From Owenia fusiformis (Eukaryota > Annelida > Polychaeta > Sabellida > Oweniidae), in NCBI GenBank assembly GCA_903813345.2, contig CAIIXF020000011.1:3496571-3560570 (forward strand): 64,000 bases of DNA, in the 5' to 3' direction. Each line of letters starts with the position of its first letter. Position 1 is the first letter of the stretch. The notes under the pieces are model-generated. The model made no database searches. It was not told the origin of the DNA and saw only the letters and a list, made by a program, of their open reading frames with translations. Below, one piece after another: positions 43,001-48,129 of the stretch. Made by a program: the position numbers and the translations under genes.

Positions 43001-44496
43001 TTGTATACAAGTATTAGGTCTTGGGTTATACTTCGTTACTCAGTCACATTATGTTGGAGGCTTGAATAAGGCAAACCAAAGTTTAACAAACCGAAGTTTT
43101 TTTCGTTTTCTAAAATATTGACTATTTTCCAGTTAAAATTAAATAGTGTGTATGGGCCAATTTACGATAATTGATATTTCAAAAAATATAAAATTTGAAA
43201 ATTAAAATATTCATATGACGATTGATTTTTTCTTGAATTGTAGAGGAAACACATTATATTTTAAAAATTCGTTAGCGGCATCATTGAAACTATATTGGAA
43301 TTTCGTAGCTTGAGCAATTTTCAAAGGAATAAAAAAAATTAACATATTTTCGTTAATCGTTCAATTTGTCTGGTTTAATTTCAAATAAGATATTATTTAT
43401 CACATGTGTGTGTGTCAAACAAACAATAACCGTGTTTCCTTGGATATTAGTATTGAATTGTAAAGATAAAAATATAAATTATTATCCGCAAATTATTTTG
43501 AACGACCCCTATGTCAAAAGCGATAACTTAAGAAATGGGCAAGATACGTTCATACAATTTTACATGTACAGTTAGGACAAAGTTTGTGGCTTCATTGATT
43601 ATGTGTTTTTTTTCCAAAAAGGGTGTCTAATAATCATGAATTCTCCAATACATACTGTTTTTGATGATACATTTGAGCCTGGCCATAGGAAAACCGGTCT
43701 TATCACAAAAATTGAAATTGTGCTACAGAGCAAAAATGTGCCCAAGATTGAGAGTAAAATGTGCTTAATTAAAATCCAACTTTTTGGTCTATATATGCAA
43801 GGAAAAATCGCACAAAATGACACAAGTCATGGCTCATTTTGAAAGGTCTTTTTGTGCTTTTTAAGATAAACAAAAAATCAAAATATTATAAAATCTGTGA
43901 TAAGACCCTGTGATAGACTTCATTAACCATTCCAAGAGTACCCTACTTTATAACATCATACATTATAAATAATGATGAAAAGCAAAATATTTATTTATTT
44001 TCACTCTTTTATATACACATTTAAGGTATTTTAATGTAATATATTCATACGCCTTGTTTATTTATATTTGTTTAGTCTTTCAATTAGTTTAATTTTGAAA
44101 GTGAATGGACCGGGACATATTATCACAGGGTGTGTACTAAATTAAGCGTGATAAGTGAACGCGCACTGTAGGTACAACAAGAGGGAAATGACATTTGAGT
44201 AAACTGATGTTTTCATCGTTTCAGAAAGATGTAATCTAGTTTGTAGATATTTTAAGGAAAATAGATCTAATCAATTTAATTGTGATTTTACATGATATCT
44301 TACATATTTTCCCATTTGTTCCAGGAATTTCCGGAAACAAAGATACCAGTGTTTAATAAATGAATGTATTTCTATGATGTAGAGGTGAACGAATGTTCTA
44401 CGGCGAATGGTGGATGTACACAAATCTGCACAGATACTTTCGGATCATTCGTTTGCAGCTGTCGCGATGGGTTCTCTTTGCAAGACGGCAATGCAT
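9985..44496 (+). CDS. Secreted EGF / DUF3011-like / mucin mosaic gene (8 exons seen)
   Basis: Visible exons are 9985-10045, 15023-15115, 15220-15261, 15643-15759, 33943-34066, 34750-34901, 40658-41413 and 44383-44496. All use GT donors and AG acceptors. All junctions are phase 1, except the phase-2 intron that splits the DUF3011-like module. The joined frame is open and encodes about 486 residues: signal peptide, reduced EGF, short spacer, full EGF, six-cysteine DUF3011-like module, Thr/Pro linker, Thr/Ser/Ala/Pro repeat, calcium-binding-type EGF. This is an extracellular mosaic built by exon shuffling of phase-1 modules. A mucin stalk would be expected to be O-glycosylated. The molecular function is unknown to me; adhesion, lectin-like or secreted matrix roles are possible. 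The 3' end was not found. The introns (up to 18 kb) are filled with transposons. Linking of all eight exons into one transcript is inferred from order, strand and phase. Confidence 0.72.
10046..10929 (+). other. Intron 1, first part
   Basis: Non-coding sequence after exon 1. I see no repeat or RNA with confidence; open frames on the minus strand (9891-10178 and 10290-10478) overlap exon 1 or lack family features. Confidence 0.4.
10930..11110 (+). repeat. Short tandem repeat around CTGTAATATTATCGA
   Basis: Diverged units share GCCTGTAATATTATCGA followed by a GTTCTTTTA segment. They recur at about 10938, 10998, 11020 and 11085. They lie in intron 1. Confidence 0.55.
11111..12849 (+). other. 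Intron 1, middle part
   Basis: AT-rich intron sequence. The segment at about 12450-12520 (ATACCAGAATACCTATCCTCG) is a diverged relative of the hairpin at 12850-12981. No gene is seen. Confidence 0.45.
12850..12981. repeat. Near-perfect ~60-bp-arm hairpin
   Basis: The left arm starts ATACTGGATGACCATGAGGT and the right arm is its reverse complement, ending at the matching ATCCAGTAT. The loop is the short AGACTCAGCTTCGCTTCGCC stretch. Near-identity of the arms suggests a recent foldback event. A single-armed relative lies at about 12450. Confidence 0.75.
12990..13558. mobile_element. TTAA-flanked short TIR element
   Basis: The left end is TTAA|AGGGTGACG and the right end is CGTCACCCT|TTAA, with TTAA at 12986-12989 and 13559-13562. 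The TIR is short (about 9-12 bp) and there is no transposase, so this would be a non-autonomous element. TTAA duplications are used by piggyBac and Kolobok families; neither can be chosen here. The short TIR leaves some chance of coincidence. Confidence 0.5.
13559..15022 (+). other. Intron 1, last part
   Basis: Non-coding. ACTCACCCTGTA at about 14118-14130 resembles a lone mariner end, but no partner was found. The sequence ends in the acceptor TTTGTTTTGTAG at 15022. Confidence 0.45.
15023..15115 (+). CDS. Exon 2: reduced EGF-like module
   Basis: The acceptor is TTTGTTTTGTAG and the donor GAAG|GTAAGG; the exon is 93 nt with both ends in phase 1. It encodes a module with [15 protein letters not shown] and GKNCSE. 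Four cysteines are present. By spacing they correspond to EGF cysteines 2, 4, 5 and 6. Cysteines 1 and 3, which pair with each other in a standard EGF fold, are both absent, so the remaining disulfides 2-4 and 5-6 could still form. Confidence 0.72.
15116..15219 (+). other. Intron 2
   Basis: A 104-bp intron with donor GTAAGG and acceptor CACTTTTTCAG, far shorter than its neighbours and with clean splice signals. Confidence 0.65.
15220..15261 (+). CDS. Exon 3: 14-codon mini-exon
   Basis: 42 nt with phase-1 ends, acceptor CACTTTTTCAG and donor AATG|GTAAGT. It encodes [13 protein letters not shown] with a bridging Asp at the junction. It has a single cysteine. It could be a spacer or an alternatively used cassette, since skipping it keeps the frame. 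The splice sites are strong, but the coding content alone would not prove it. Confidence 0.6.
15643..15759 (+). CDS. Exon 4: complete EGF-like domain
   Basis: 117 nt with phase-1 ends, acceptor ATATTTTTGCAG and donor CAAG|GTAAAA. The encoded module has all six EGF cysteines in order: ACSSSPC, GAVC, NYKCLCP, GDRC. The CINTFGG segment and the GTDGDRC end are typical of secreted and receptor EGF repeats. There is no clear DxNE calcium-binding start. Confidence 0.82.
15760..16066 (+). other. Start of intron 4
   Basis: Non-coding sequence after exon 4; nothing recognisable. Confidence 0.45.
16067..16386 (+). repeat. ~320-bp repeat, inverted partner at 28392-28715
   Basis: It begins GGGAGTTGTTTGTAG, contains TGCTCAACGCTTTTGAATAC, and ends near ATTCCTTAATCCCTAGAAT. 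The reverse complement recurs at 28392-28715 at roughly 90% identity by eye. The two copies may be the TIRs of one element into which the 17.3-27.8-kb block was later inserted, or two independent copies. I found no target-site duplication. Confidence 0.7.
16387..17316. other. Intron 4; no gene seen
   Basis: A short run of CCAACTGCCAAACACCAACTGCCAAA (AC-rich, about 16886-16930) is the only low-complexity feature. No coding signal is supported. Confidence 0.45.
17317..17426 (+). repeat. Left copy of the 110-bp direct repeat
   Basis: It runs from AATGTTGAATTAAACGCTG to GGTGGATCCGTAAGC and recurs at 27719-27828 in the same orientation with about one difference. It lies just beyond the 3' end of the minus-strand retroelement. 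Confidence 0.85.
17526..17972 (-). CDS. Restriction-like endonuclease domain of the retroelement
   Basis: This lies in the same frame as the RT and is separated from it by a single TAG. The first in-frame Met after the stop is at 17963, but nothing suggests separate initiation. About 34 residues past that Met is RPDIVIR, then [14 protein letters not shown], then KQTKYDDI and PIEVGCRGF. The RPD - x14 - E - x15 - K/KY spacing follows the PD-(D/E)XK-like endonuclease of RLE LINEs, which nicks the target for priming. The TAG falls where related proteins as I remember them continue, so it is read as a loss-of-function stop. Confidence 0.7.
   Translation of the reverse strand, partial: RTTMLPGILQTTADWEIMVDLDRKLVFPQDIAITTLRPDIVIRANDKRCVILVELTVPWEDRIEVSHELKQTKYDDIITEARQKDWKAHSFPIEVGCRGFAGKSVTWMLKSLGMPSTKRKRASMQIATVAERCSRWIWLRSSAAWLPH
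17973..20591 (-). CDS. Reverse transcriptase of an RLE-type LINE
   Basis: 872 codons from a GTG at 20591; the frame is open a little further, up to the insert border. Residues 84-150 are very basic. The RT core holds SAPGPSG (about 231-237), [13 protein letters not shown] (289-301), motif [16 protein letters not shown] (359-373), motif [14 protein letters not shown] (419-431) and the catalytic box [10 protein letters not shown] with FMDD (461-470). A CCHC-type knuckle, C-x2-C-x8-H-x4-C, lies at 799-816, followed by a YTWRHDQVL block. The order matches RLE LINE proteins. The frame has no stop across RT and knuckle, which suggests a fairly young insertion. The shadow frames on the opposite strand are not genes. 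Confidence 0.85.
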   Translation of the reverse strand: MNTREQEEAVKVPVFERKPKLKLQAASSSEWKDLDADLQQILNNTLKGEAKRKVEAMTSIVYDVCMDRFGLEEKGDGIPKEKGPSRRQKEIGNIRKDLRGLRKAFLNADVSEKEGLHRLRESLRRRLLLLRKADNLRKKRSEKRKTRSKFFKSPFQFVSDILGKPKSGNLECTKEEMNKSVQAAHTDPRRNEPLAEKPNLSPAPLPEHEFDTTPIKLFEVQQVIRKGRSGSAPGPSGLTYKIYKNCPLLTTRLWRLMQVLWIKKELPAPWLISEGCFVPKEENSISLDQFREISLLSVEGKIFWAVIAGRFTTFFMENKYVDTSVQKGGIPGFAGCVEHTAAISKLIGEAKKEKKDLSVVWLDLAKAYPSVPHQLIYTALEHYHVPPEVIGLVKLHLGGLYMRFSTRHITSDWQRLEKGIMAGCSVSVILFVAAMNILLTDAAKECRGPLASDGTRHPPCRAFMDDITAMTCKEIEMRWILSRLEQLATWGRLTFKPKKPRSLILKKGVISNNKFTMQGEMIPTISENPIKCLGKWFDHSLNDKTHTADTLHQLATWMKAVDRTPLPGKLKIWCFQYGIIPRLNWPFTMYDFSITSVQAMERIAGKFLRKWLGVPKSFSSVNLYSTSSPAALPTSSIVEEFKVTKVRTAMLLRDSKDPTARASEVKPPERRKWSAQDAISNAESRLRQSDIVGTVAEGRKGLGSYGRVPWSKADPKAKRKMVTSEIRKTEEEARLVKATGMGSQGAWLSWESVESRKVTGSDLMQTAETSLAFFLKSLSNTLPTPTNLSLWGLTDDPTCSLCKDQPASLRHILSSCSVALGEHRYTWRHDQVLREVARQIDIIIASKTCPLAKDTTPWISFCKEGQSKAPQQ
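20680..22315 (+). repeat. 91-bp tandem array (~18 copies)
   Basis: The unit contains AGCATGTGGACCAAGTTAGC, AAGTGACATGCTACCATGTT and AGCATCTTGCCAAGTTTAAA. Two or three subtypes alternate (GTTGCCAAG against GTTAGCAAG; GTACAGATAG against GTTCAAATAG), so blocks of several units were duplicated together. The left end grades into the hAT-like terminus. Open frames inside it (21534-21722 and 21858-22043) are repeat artefacts. Confidence 0.9.
22316..24199. other. AT-rich interior of the hAT-like element
   Basis: No transposase or other gene is seen. About 23130-23360 carries degenerate CCGTA/CTACCGT motifs that look like an inverted relative of the GCGGTAG field at 46497-47530. 23990-24190 begins CCCTAACC-rich repeats that lead into the satellite. 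Confidence 0.5.
24200..26400 (+). repeat. Higher-order satellite: 49-bp monomers with telomere-like linkers
   Basis: The monomer runs CCAGACCCTAATGATACAGG, GTCCACTTGGCAGGAGCGGC, GATCGTGTA (49 bp). Blocks of 5 to more than 10 monomers start near 24200, 24610, 25085 and 25770. They are joined by a conserved linker of about 150 bp that contains CCTTAACCCTAACCCTAATT and AACCCACTGAGGACACAG. The blocks share the same variant order, e.g. a GGAATTCGCG monomer and a GCGAAATTTGC monomer, so whole blocks were duplicated. Because 49 is not a multiple of 3, open frames on both strands here are artefacts. Confidence 0.92.
26401..26679. other. AT-rich spacer inside the hAT-like element
   Basis: Unique-looking sequence between the satellite and the right terminal array. 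No gene is seen. Confidence 0.5.
26680..27245 (-). repeat. Right terminal array, inverted and diverged
   Basis: Repeated motifs such as AAGATGGCAAGTA, ATGCACATCCAACATG and TACTTGGCA are inverted relatives of the left array (GTTGCATGTTC, GCATCTTGCCAAG). The units are far more diverged than on the left, so the left array was homogenised more recently. Confidence 0.7.
27284..27590 (-). CDS. N-terminal zinc-finger region of the retroelement
   Basis: A Met at 27590 opens [20 protein letters not shown] and continues to a THPIGRTQ segment. A neighbouring frame then reads a zinc finger C-x2-C-x12-H-x5-C (27376-27444), starting [11 protein letters not shown]. This frame runs without a stop to the 8-bp duplication at 27276-27283. 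The start and the finger are not in one frame here, so at least one small indel has occurred. N-terminal fingers of RLE LINEs are thought to bind target DNA. The finger frame is continuous with the RT frame once the hAT-like insert and one duplication are removed: 6676 bases, and the codon phases agree. Confidence 0.65.
27719..27828 (+). repeat. Right copy of the 110-bp direct repeat
   Basis: Same orientation and length as 17317-17426, with about one substitution. It lies upstream of the retroelement's 5' coding end. It could be a very long target-site duplication or a terminal repeat belonging to the element. Confidence 0.85.
27829..28391. other. Intron 4; no gene seen
   Basis: AT-rich sequence between the direct repeat and the inverted repeat copy. 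The open frames on + show no family features. Confidence 0.45.
28392..28715 (-). repeat. Inverted partner of 16067-16386
   Basis: The reverse complement begins GGGAGTTGTTTGTAG and ends near AATGCATTCCATAATCCCTAGAAT. The match stops abruptly at the same inner point as in the left copy. Confidence 0.7.
28716..29059. other. Intron 4; dispersed repeat piece
   Basis: TTTTAGCATTGCATCTATGG and TTTGGCCCAAGTTTGGGCC at about 28858-28910 have a relative at about 42326-42375. No gene is seen. Confidence 0.5.
29060..32807. mobile_element. 3.75-kb TA-flanked foldback element with ~1-kb arms
   Basis: The left end is TA|GTGCAGTCAGAATG and the right end CATTATGACTACAC|TA (TA at 29058-29059 and 32808-32809). 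The arms pair for about 1 kb at roughly 80-85% identity by eye: 29060-30110 against 31980-32807. The left arm holds about three diverged ~165-bp units around TCTCGTTTTTCAGATCT and GGTTACCATGGTAACCA. The centre (30370-31700) includes a smaller inverted repeat. No transposase is seen. The TA flanks suggest Tc1/mariner-type mobilisation. Confidence 0.78.
31188..31660. repeat. Inverted repeat in the core of the foldback element
   Basis: TTCTATATTGTTTCCTATTA at 31188 pairs with its complement at about 31560-31580, and GGTGAACAATTCAACTTTGG at about 31458 pairs with a complement at about 31595-31615. The two pairs are offset, so two overlapping foldbacks are present. Confidence 0.6.
32810..33307. 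other. Intron 4; no gene seen
   Basis: AT-rich sequence, no supported feature. Confidence 0.45.
33308..33443. repeat. 136-bp hairpin MITE-like unit
   Basis: GAGATCATAGTCTTGCTTAA at the left pairs with CTTTGAGCAAGACTATGAGG at the right. Inside, CTCTCTAGGG and a G12 run are seen. The size and foldback fit a small MITE. Confidence 0.6.
33943..34066 (+). CDS. Exon 5: first half of DUF3011-like module
   Basis: The acceptor TATTTCATTACTAG opens the exon in phase 1, matching exon 4. The donor CAAG|GTACGA closes it in phase 2. It encodes [16 protein letters not shown] followed by [18 protein letters not shown]-x-R-x3-C and V-x-L-x2-Q-x-S-R are the conserved first-half features of DUF3011-type modules as I know them. 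It was chosen over the ATG frame at 33974 because only this frame joins the next exon and completes the motif. Confidence 0.6.
34750..34901 (+). CDS. Exon 6: second half of DUF3011-like module and Thr/Pro linker
   Basis: The acceptor is TATGTGTTCCAG and the donor ACCAG|GTATAA. The exon is entered in phase 2 and left in phase 1. It encodes [32 protein letters not shown], then [17 protein letters not shown]. The C-x5-WG-x6-TWV-x2-GCRGEF pattern closely follows the C-terminal half of DUF3011 (WGYD...IWV..GCRAEF), known mainly from bacterial secreted proteins. With exon 5 the module has six cysteines, which would allow three disulfides. The Thr/Pro tail leads into the mucin exon. Confidence 0.75.
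34902..35489 (+). other. Start of intron 6
   Basis: Non-coding; ends with ACTTA, the left flank of the next element. Confidence 0.5.
35490..38456. mobile_element. 2.97-kb CACTG-ended TIR element
   Basis: The left end is CACTGCTACCCACCTAGTTA and the right end closes with TAACTAGGTGGGTATCAGTG. ACTTA flanks both ends (35485-35489 and 38457-38461), a 5-bp duplication. The TIRs match for about 280 bp (to about 35760 and from about 38150) and include ATCATGGCGGAACTACTTCC. The CACTG start with a 5-bp duplication is closest to Transib; CMC/CACTA families share the CACTR start but usually give 2-4 bp. A LINE is nested inside. No transposase is readable. Confidence 0.75.
36900..37921 (-). mobile_element. 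5'-truncated CR1/Jockey-group LINE
   Basis: The open frame 37232-37921 on the minus strand starts just after the catalytic box of RT ([10 protein letters not shown]). It continues with [64 protein letters not shown] and an ending HSYNTRQ...SLWNSLK. These are the canonical blocks of the CR1/L2/Daphne-type C-terminus. The 3' UTR runs to about 36900 and ends in an AAATAAATAAATAAAT-type tail on the minus strand, the usual LINE 3' microsatellite. The frame has no stop over 229 codons, so the insertion is relatively young. It lies inside the CACTG element. Confidence 0.85.
38462..38728 (+). other. Intron 6 between two elements
   Basis: Contains a small tandem duplication of GTTATCCTATAATTACT. No gene is seen. 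Confidence 0.5.
39234..39412 (+). mobile_element. 179-bp MITE, copy 1
   Basis: Ends GCCGGTGTAAAAG and CTTTCACACCGGC. It contains GGGCCAGTAAGGGCCGTTAG. A second copy lies in the opposite orientation at 45123-45294 at roughly 80% identity by eye. Confidence 0.75.
39501..40142. mobile_element. 642-bp TIR element with AATAT flanks
   Basis: The left end CACCCTTGGTATACGCAGC and right end GCTGCGTATACCAAGGGTG are perfect inverses. AATAT lies on both sides (39496-39500 and 40143-40147). The arms pair for about 155 bp and include GACCGGTACGGGT motifs. A 36-bp tandem duplication (GCCCC-AACCGGTCCGTCTTCTC) is at about 39910-39985. It is nested in the 9-bp-TSD element. Confidence 0.8.
40410..40657 (+). 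other. End of intron 6
   Basis: AT-rich sequence leading to the acceptor CTGTAATTTACACCAG. Confidence 0.5.
40658..41413 (+). CDS. Exon 7: mucin-like hexapeptide repeat
   Basis: The acceptor is ATTTACACCAG and the donor ACACCAG|GTATTT, both phase 1, so the 756-nt exon adds exactly 252 codons. It is built of 18-nt units encoding TSAAPV, with variants [12 protein letters not shown] and TSAAPI, about 42 units. Many units are identical in DNA (ACATCAGCTGC[AG]CCAGTT), so the array expanded recently and probably differs in length between individuals. Dense Thr/Ser/Pro predicts heavy O-glycosylation and an extended stalk. The exon starts and ends with the same CACCAG|GT-type sequence as the splice site, so the splice sites may share the repeat's own sequence. 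The Met at 40885 is internal, not a start. Confidence 0.85.
41414..42666 (+). other. Intron 7, first part
   Basis: Non-coding. It has a G14 run at about 41961, and a repeat relative of 28858-28910 at 42326-42375. The minus-strand open frame at 41899-42264 overlaps the G-run and shows no domain. Confidence 0.5.
42667..42722. repeat. GC-rich perfect hairpin
   Basis: GGGCGTAGCCAGG-type arm, a G-run, TGCGATCGCACC and the mirror CCTGGCTACGCC. A further partial inverse, CTAGCTACGGCCCCG, is at about 42931-42945, so this may be the left part of a 280-bp element ending there. GGGCGTAGCCAGG also occurs at about 3878. Confidence 0.6.
42723..44382 (+). other. Intron 7, remainder
   Basis: AT-rich. Two near-repeats of ATC[AG]CATCCCCCTGACTGAAAA lie at about 42870 and 42908. 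No gene is supported. Confidence 0.45.
44383..44496 (+). CDS. Exon 8: calcium-binding-type EGF
   Basis: The acceptor is TTTCTATGATGTAG and the preferred donor GCAT|GTACGT, both phase 1 (114 nt). It encodes [39 protein letters not shown], with the final Cys completed by the next exon. The E/D-x-N-E start, the C-x-D/N-x4-F/Y hydroxylation-type motif (CTDTFGSF) and the GF-x-L-x-DG-x-AC end are hallmarks of cbEGF domains. The codon split implies that a following exon begins GC or GT; I did not find it within the window. Confidence 0.85.
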
Positions 44497-45122
44497 GTAC
44501 GTCAACCTTTTATTTTATTCCTCGTTTTTAAAATAATTTCATATTTGACAATACATACTAAACTGAACAATGGACAATACACGATGGATTGATAAAATGT
44601 AAACGATAAAATATCTAACCAAACATTTATAGTGAGGCGGCTTAGGTTAAATAACCCCAATAATTCTGCACTCAGTAAAAAGCACAATTATAATTTATTT
44701 CAATTGGAAAACTCCAAAACTGACCTGATATATCTCCGATCACCCCATGTTGTCACGAAAATCCAAGATGGCCGCCACAAGCACCTAATTATTATAGCGA
44801 TAAACACATTGTCTTAACTTTAAATATTTTGCACACATGATTTTCGGGTCATTTGTTGTTGCTAATTTGACCCCAAACCATGTCATAACTGCTGAGATAA
44901 TTGCGTTTGATATTTTAGCACTCATTTCAATAAATTGGTAGTGACTGTCCAAAGCATCGGCTTACCTAATTAGATTTGCAGTCTTAATGACAATAAAGGA
45001 ACAAAAACAATTACTAATATACGTATATTGTTTATAGTTGCTTTTGGGTTGAAGTGACACAATGATAGGATTGTGCAGGCACAACCACTGGATTGCGCTA
45101 ACTCAATCCTTCTTCATTCTTC
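44497..45122 (+). other. Intron 8 or 3' flank
   Basis: No exon recognised. Confidence 0.4.
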
Positions 45123-45294
45123 CCGGTGTAAAAGAAATTATGGTCCCCTGGGGATTATGGTCCCCTTTCCTAACGGCCCTTACTGGCCCTAACTGTGTAT
45201 AAATAATAAGGAAAATAATTGTAATGAGGTCACCATATAAATCAATAGAGAGTAGGACCAAGATTTGATATGACCAACTACCCTTTTACACCTG
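45123..45294 (-). mobile_element. ~172-bp MITE, copy 2
   Basis: Inverted relative of 39234-39412. The ends CCGGTGTAAAAG and CCTTTTACACCTG and the core CTAACGGCCCTTACTGGCCC agree. Confidence 0.75.
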
Positions 45295-46496
45295 TGTTTA
45301 AACTCATATGTTGTACTTTCTCAAGTGAGGGTGGCCAATATTTACGGGTTTCCGGTGTTCATGGACCAACGTGTTCTTCTTTGTTGTTAAGTTCATCGGA
45401 ACAAATTAGTAGATTTCCCGTGTATATAAATATTTTTTTCTTCAACTTGTCTAAATCAATTTGTAGTTTTTTTCATTCTGTAAGAGTCGAAACGTTTTAC
45501 TTTCTCCTGCGTCACGGGTGTTAAAACACGAATATACCATGAGCACATGCTTTGAGGATCCGCGTTGTTTGAACCTATGGCCGAGCACACTTATACATTA
45601 AGACCCGTTACACAGTCATGATACCGCCGAGCAAGCTCATTGCATCATCGGGTCTGCTTTACCCCCGTGTGCGTGTATGGACAATATTTTTTCATTCTCT
45701 GCTATATGTCTAAAGCAATTTATATATTAACCAATCCAGTCTTTTCATTTGTGTCATTCTCCCCTGCCCATGGAGCAATACTTTGTTTATGCCCTAATGT
45801 ATCAGAACCCACCCTGGGTGATCAATATCCTGAGTTAAGAATTTCGTCCAAGCAAGTGAGTGTCCCGGATTGGGTTTTTGCTGAATCCCAATAAATATGG
45901 CTGCTAGTTTGACAGCAGACGGGCCAGGTGTGGAGAAACATTACTAAATGCAGAAAGTATACGGTAAGAATGGATATAGAGTGGCGCATTAGGTGCCGGA
46001 ATATGATTGCAACATGTTCATAAAAGTTCGCTAATGTGTGATGGTTTTTAATGCAAATCGAAGTATATTACCAGCGTGACCTCTTTCTCAACGACTGGTC
46101 AGAAGTTCTCATCGACTGTTTCTTTACCTCCTTTTAATAATAAAAGATACCCTAACCATGGTATAACTATATAGTATGTTACGCGGTAAACATGATACAA
46201 ATATATGCCATATCACCCGAGCGGTGTATCACATTCTCACCAAAAACGTATGGCATACTCACTCACCAATGAGAATGTGCGACGGAAGTACTGAAAAGCT
46301 TAATGGCCAGTCTTAGAGTACAACGAAATGGTATAGATGAAAAGTATATTTTGGTACTCATTTGCTACTTTTATAAGATTTGTTTATTTAGATATATTGA
46401 AATCCATTATTATGATCACTCATAACGTAATTTTAGCCCTTTCTCTGTCGTGAGTTTGCTCATTGAACATATCTGCTAACCAAAGGCTAAACATTT
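45295..46496. other. No gene seen
   Basis: Open frames at 45270-45524 and 45640-45894 have no domain or splice-phase support as exons of the EGF gene. Confidence 0.45.
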
Positions 46497-47530
46497 GCGG
46501 TAGTAGTTTTTTTGAATTGGGATATTTTTGCAGTAGATCTGTTAAAAATGCGGTAGTTTTTGCGGTATTTTTCGACAAAAATGCGGTAGTTTTACAGTAG
46601 ATACTGAAAAAATCGGTAGTTTTTGCGGTAGATTTTTGAAAAAAACGATGCTTTTTCGGAAGTTTTTGAAAAATGCGGTAATTTTACGGTAGCTTTTGAA
46701 AAAATGCGGTAGTTTTGCGGTAAAGTTTTGGAAAAACTGTAGTTTTGCGGAAGATTTTGTAAAATGCGGTAGTTGTGCAGTAGAAAAAATACGGTTGTTT
46801 TTGCTGTAGATCTTTGAAAAAAACGGTAGTTTTGCAGAAGATTTTTAGAAATGCTGTAGTTTTACAGTAGATTTTGAAAAAATGCGGAAGTTTTTGCGGT
46901 AGATTTTGAAAAAAAAATGCGGTAGATTTTGCGGAACATTTTGAAAAAATGCGGCAGTATTTGCGGTAGATTAAAAAACTGATTTGCGTAGATTCTGACA
47001 CACTTCAATGAATAAATAATAAAGTATGTTTTTCTAACGCAGCATTCATGGGAACCTTTCAAAAACAGACTTACAATTTGAACACTTCAGTGTTTTTATA
47101 ACTACAGTAGAACATGTGTTAGTTGAACACTGTGTTTTTGCATCACGATGCTCCCCGGTGTGTTGACTGATTACACACCAGCTTACTTAGTTACTTACTA
47201 AGTAGGCAATAACCACTGTCACGGACCTGCCGACACCTATTTATTTTCGGGTTGGTAATGAAATATTACAAGGGGAATGCGGGAAGACTTCAATTTTTCA
47301 GAATTTCCAAATAATGCAGGTAGATTTTACGGTAGTTTGAACAAAAAACTATTAATTTCAGCAGAAATACGGTAGATTTCCAAATACTTACGGTAGATTT
47401 TACGACCGTTCTCGTAGAAAAAAATCGTATTATGATATAACATTTTACGGTAGATTTCGGTAAAATTACGGTAGATTTTTACGGTCGTTTTGACGGGAAA
47501 AAATGGTAAACTTTTTACGGTAGTTTGTCA
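46497..47530. repeat. Degenerate GCGGTAG / ACGGTAG repeat field
   Basis: Irregular units of GCGGTAGTTTTGCGGTAGAT with TTTTGAAAAAA spacers fill 46497-46985. A related ACGGTAGATTTTTACGG block fills about 47310-47530, with non-repeat sequence between. The minus-strand open frames with AFFQNLP-like repeats (46684-47001) are artefacts. A relative lies at about 23130-23360. Confidence 0.75.
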
Positions 47531-48039
47531 TTTTTACGGAACAACGAAACTACGTTTTTGGAAAATCAATTTTTACTCAAATTATTTTGATTGAAACGCG
47601 ATTTGCTGACCACAAGATAATATTGAAAATTTGGCATCTCAGTCAATAAAAGGCAGATTTCCTTGTAATGTGTATTGTTTGAAAGCGTATTCACTATACA
47701 ATGTGTATTAAAAAGAAGGCTGTAAATAGAACCAGCTTATATTTTTATTCTATGAAACCATAAAGACTGTGTGATTTCCATGCAATTTTTGAAAAAAAAT
47801 CATCAAACTTTATCCCTGATCACCTTGATTTGTGCACAAAAAAGGTATTTTATCTGTAGCTATAGCTACTCGGATTATACAAAATATTTTTTGGCAGAAA
47901 CGTACCGTGGAAAAATCTTGAGGGAGAGGGTCAGTTGACCCCCCCCCCCGTACACATTTGGCTTTATCGAAAAAATGTGCATTGCAATTTCCTGAAGTAC
48001 TAATGATTATTTGACAACAAAAACGAATGCGTTTGTTTG
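47531..48039. other. Dispersed repeat piece, no gene
   Basis: About 47636-47720 is related to about 1907-1980. A C10 run lies at about 47940. Confidence 0.5.
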
Positions 48040-48129
48040 GCAAATATGTTATCTTTAACTACAGCAACAGCAACGCCAATGCGTAGCAAATCCCATCGAA
48101 CAGCCATGACTGGCATTTTTACAAACAAA

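Noticed and set aside
45270-45894. Possible extra exons of the EGF gene
   Set aside because: Cysteines are present but spacing does not fit EGF, and no phase-1 splice pair encloses them.
46684-47062. Phe-rich repeated minus-strand frames
   Set aside because: Translation of the GCGGTAG repeat field.
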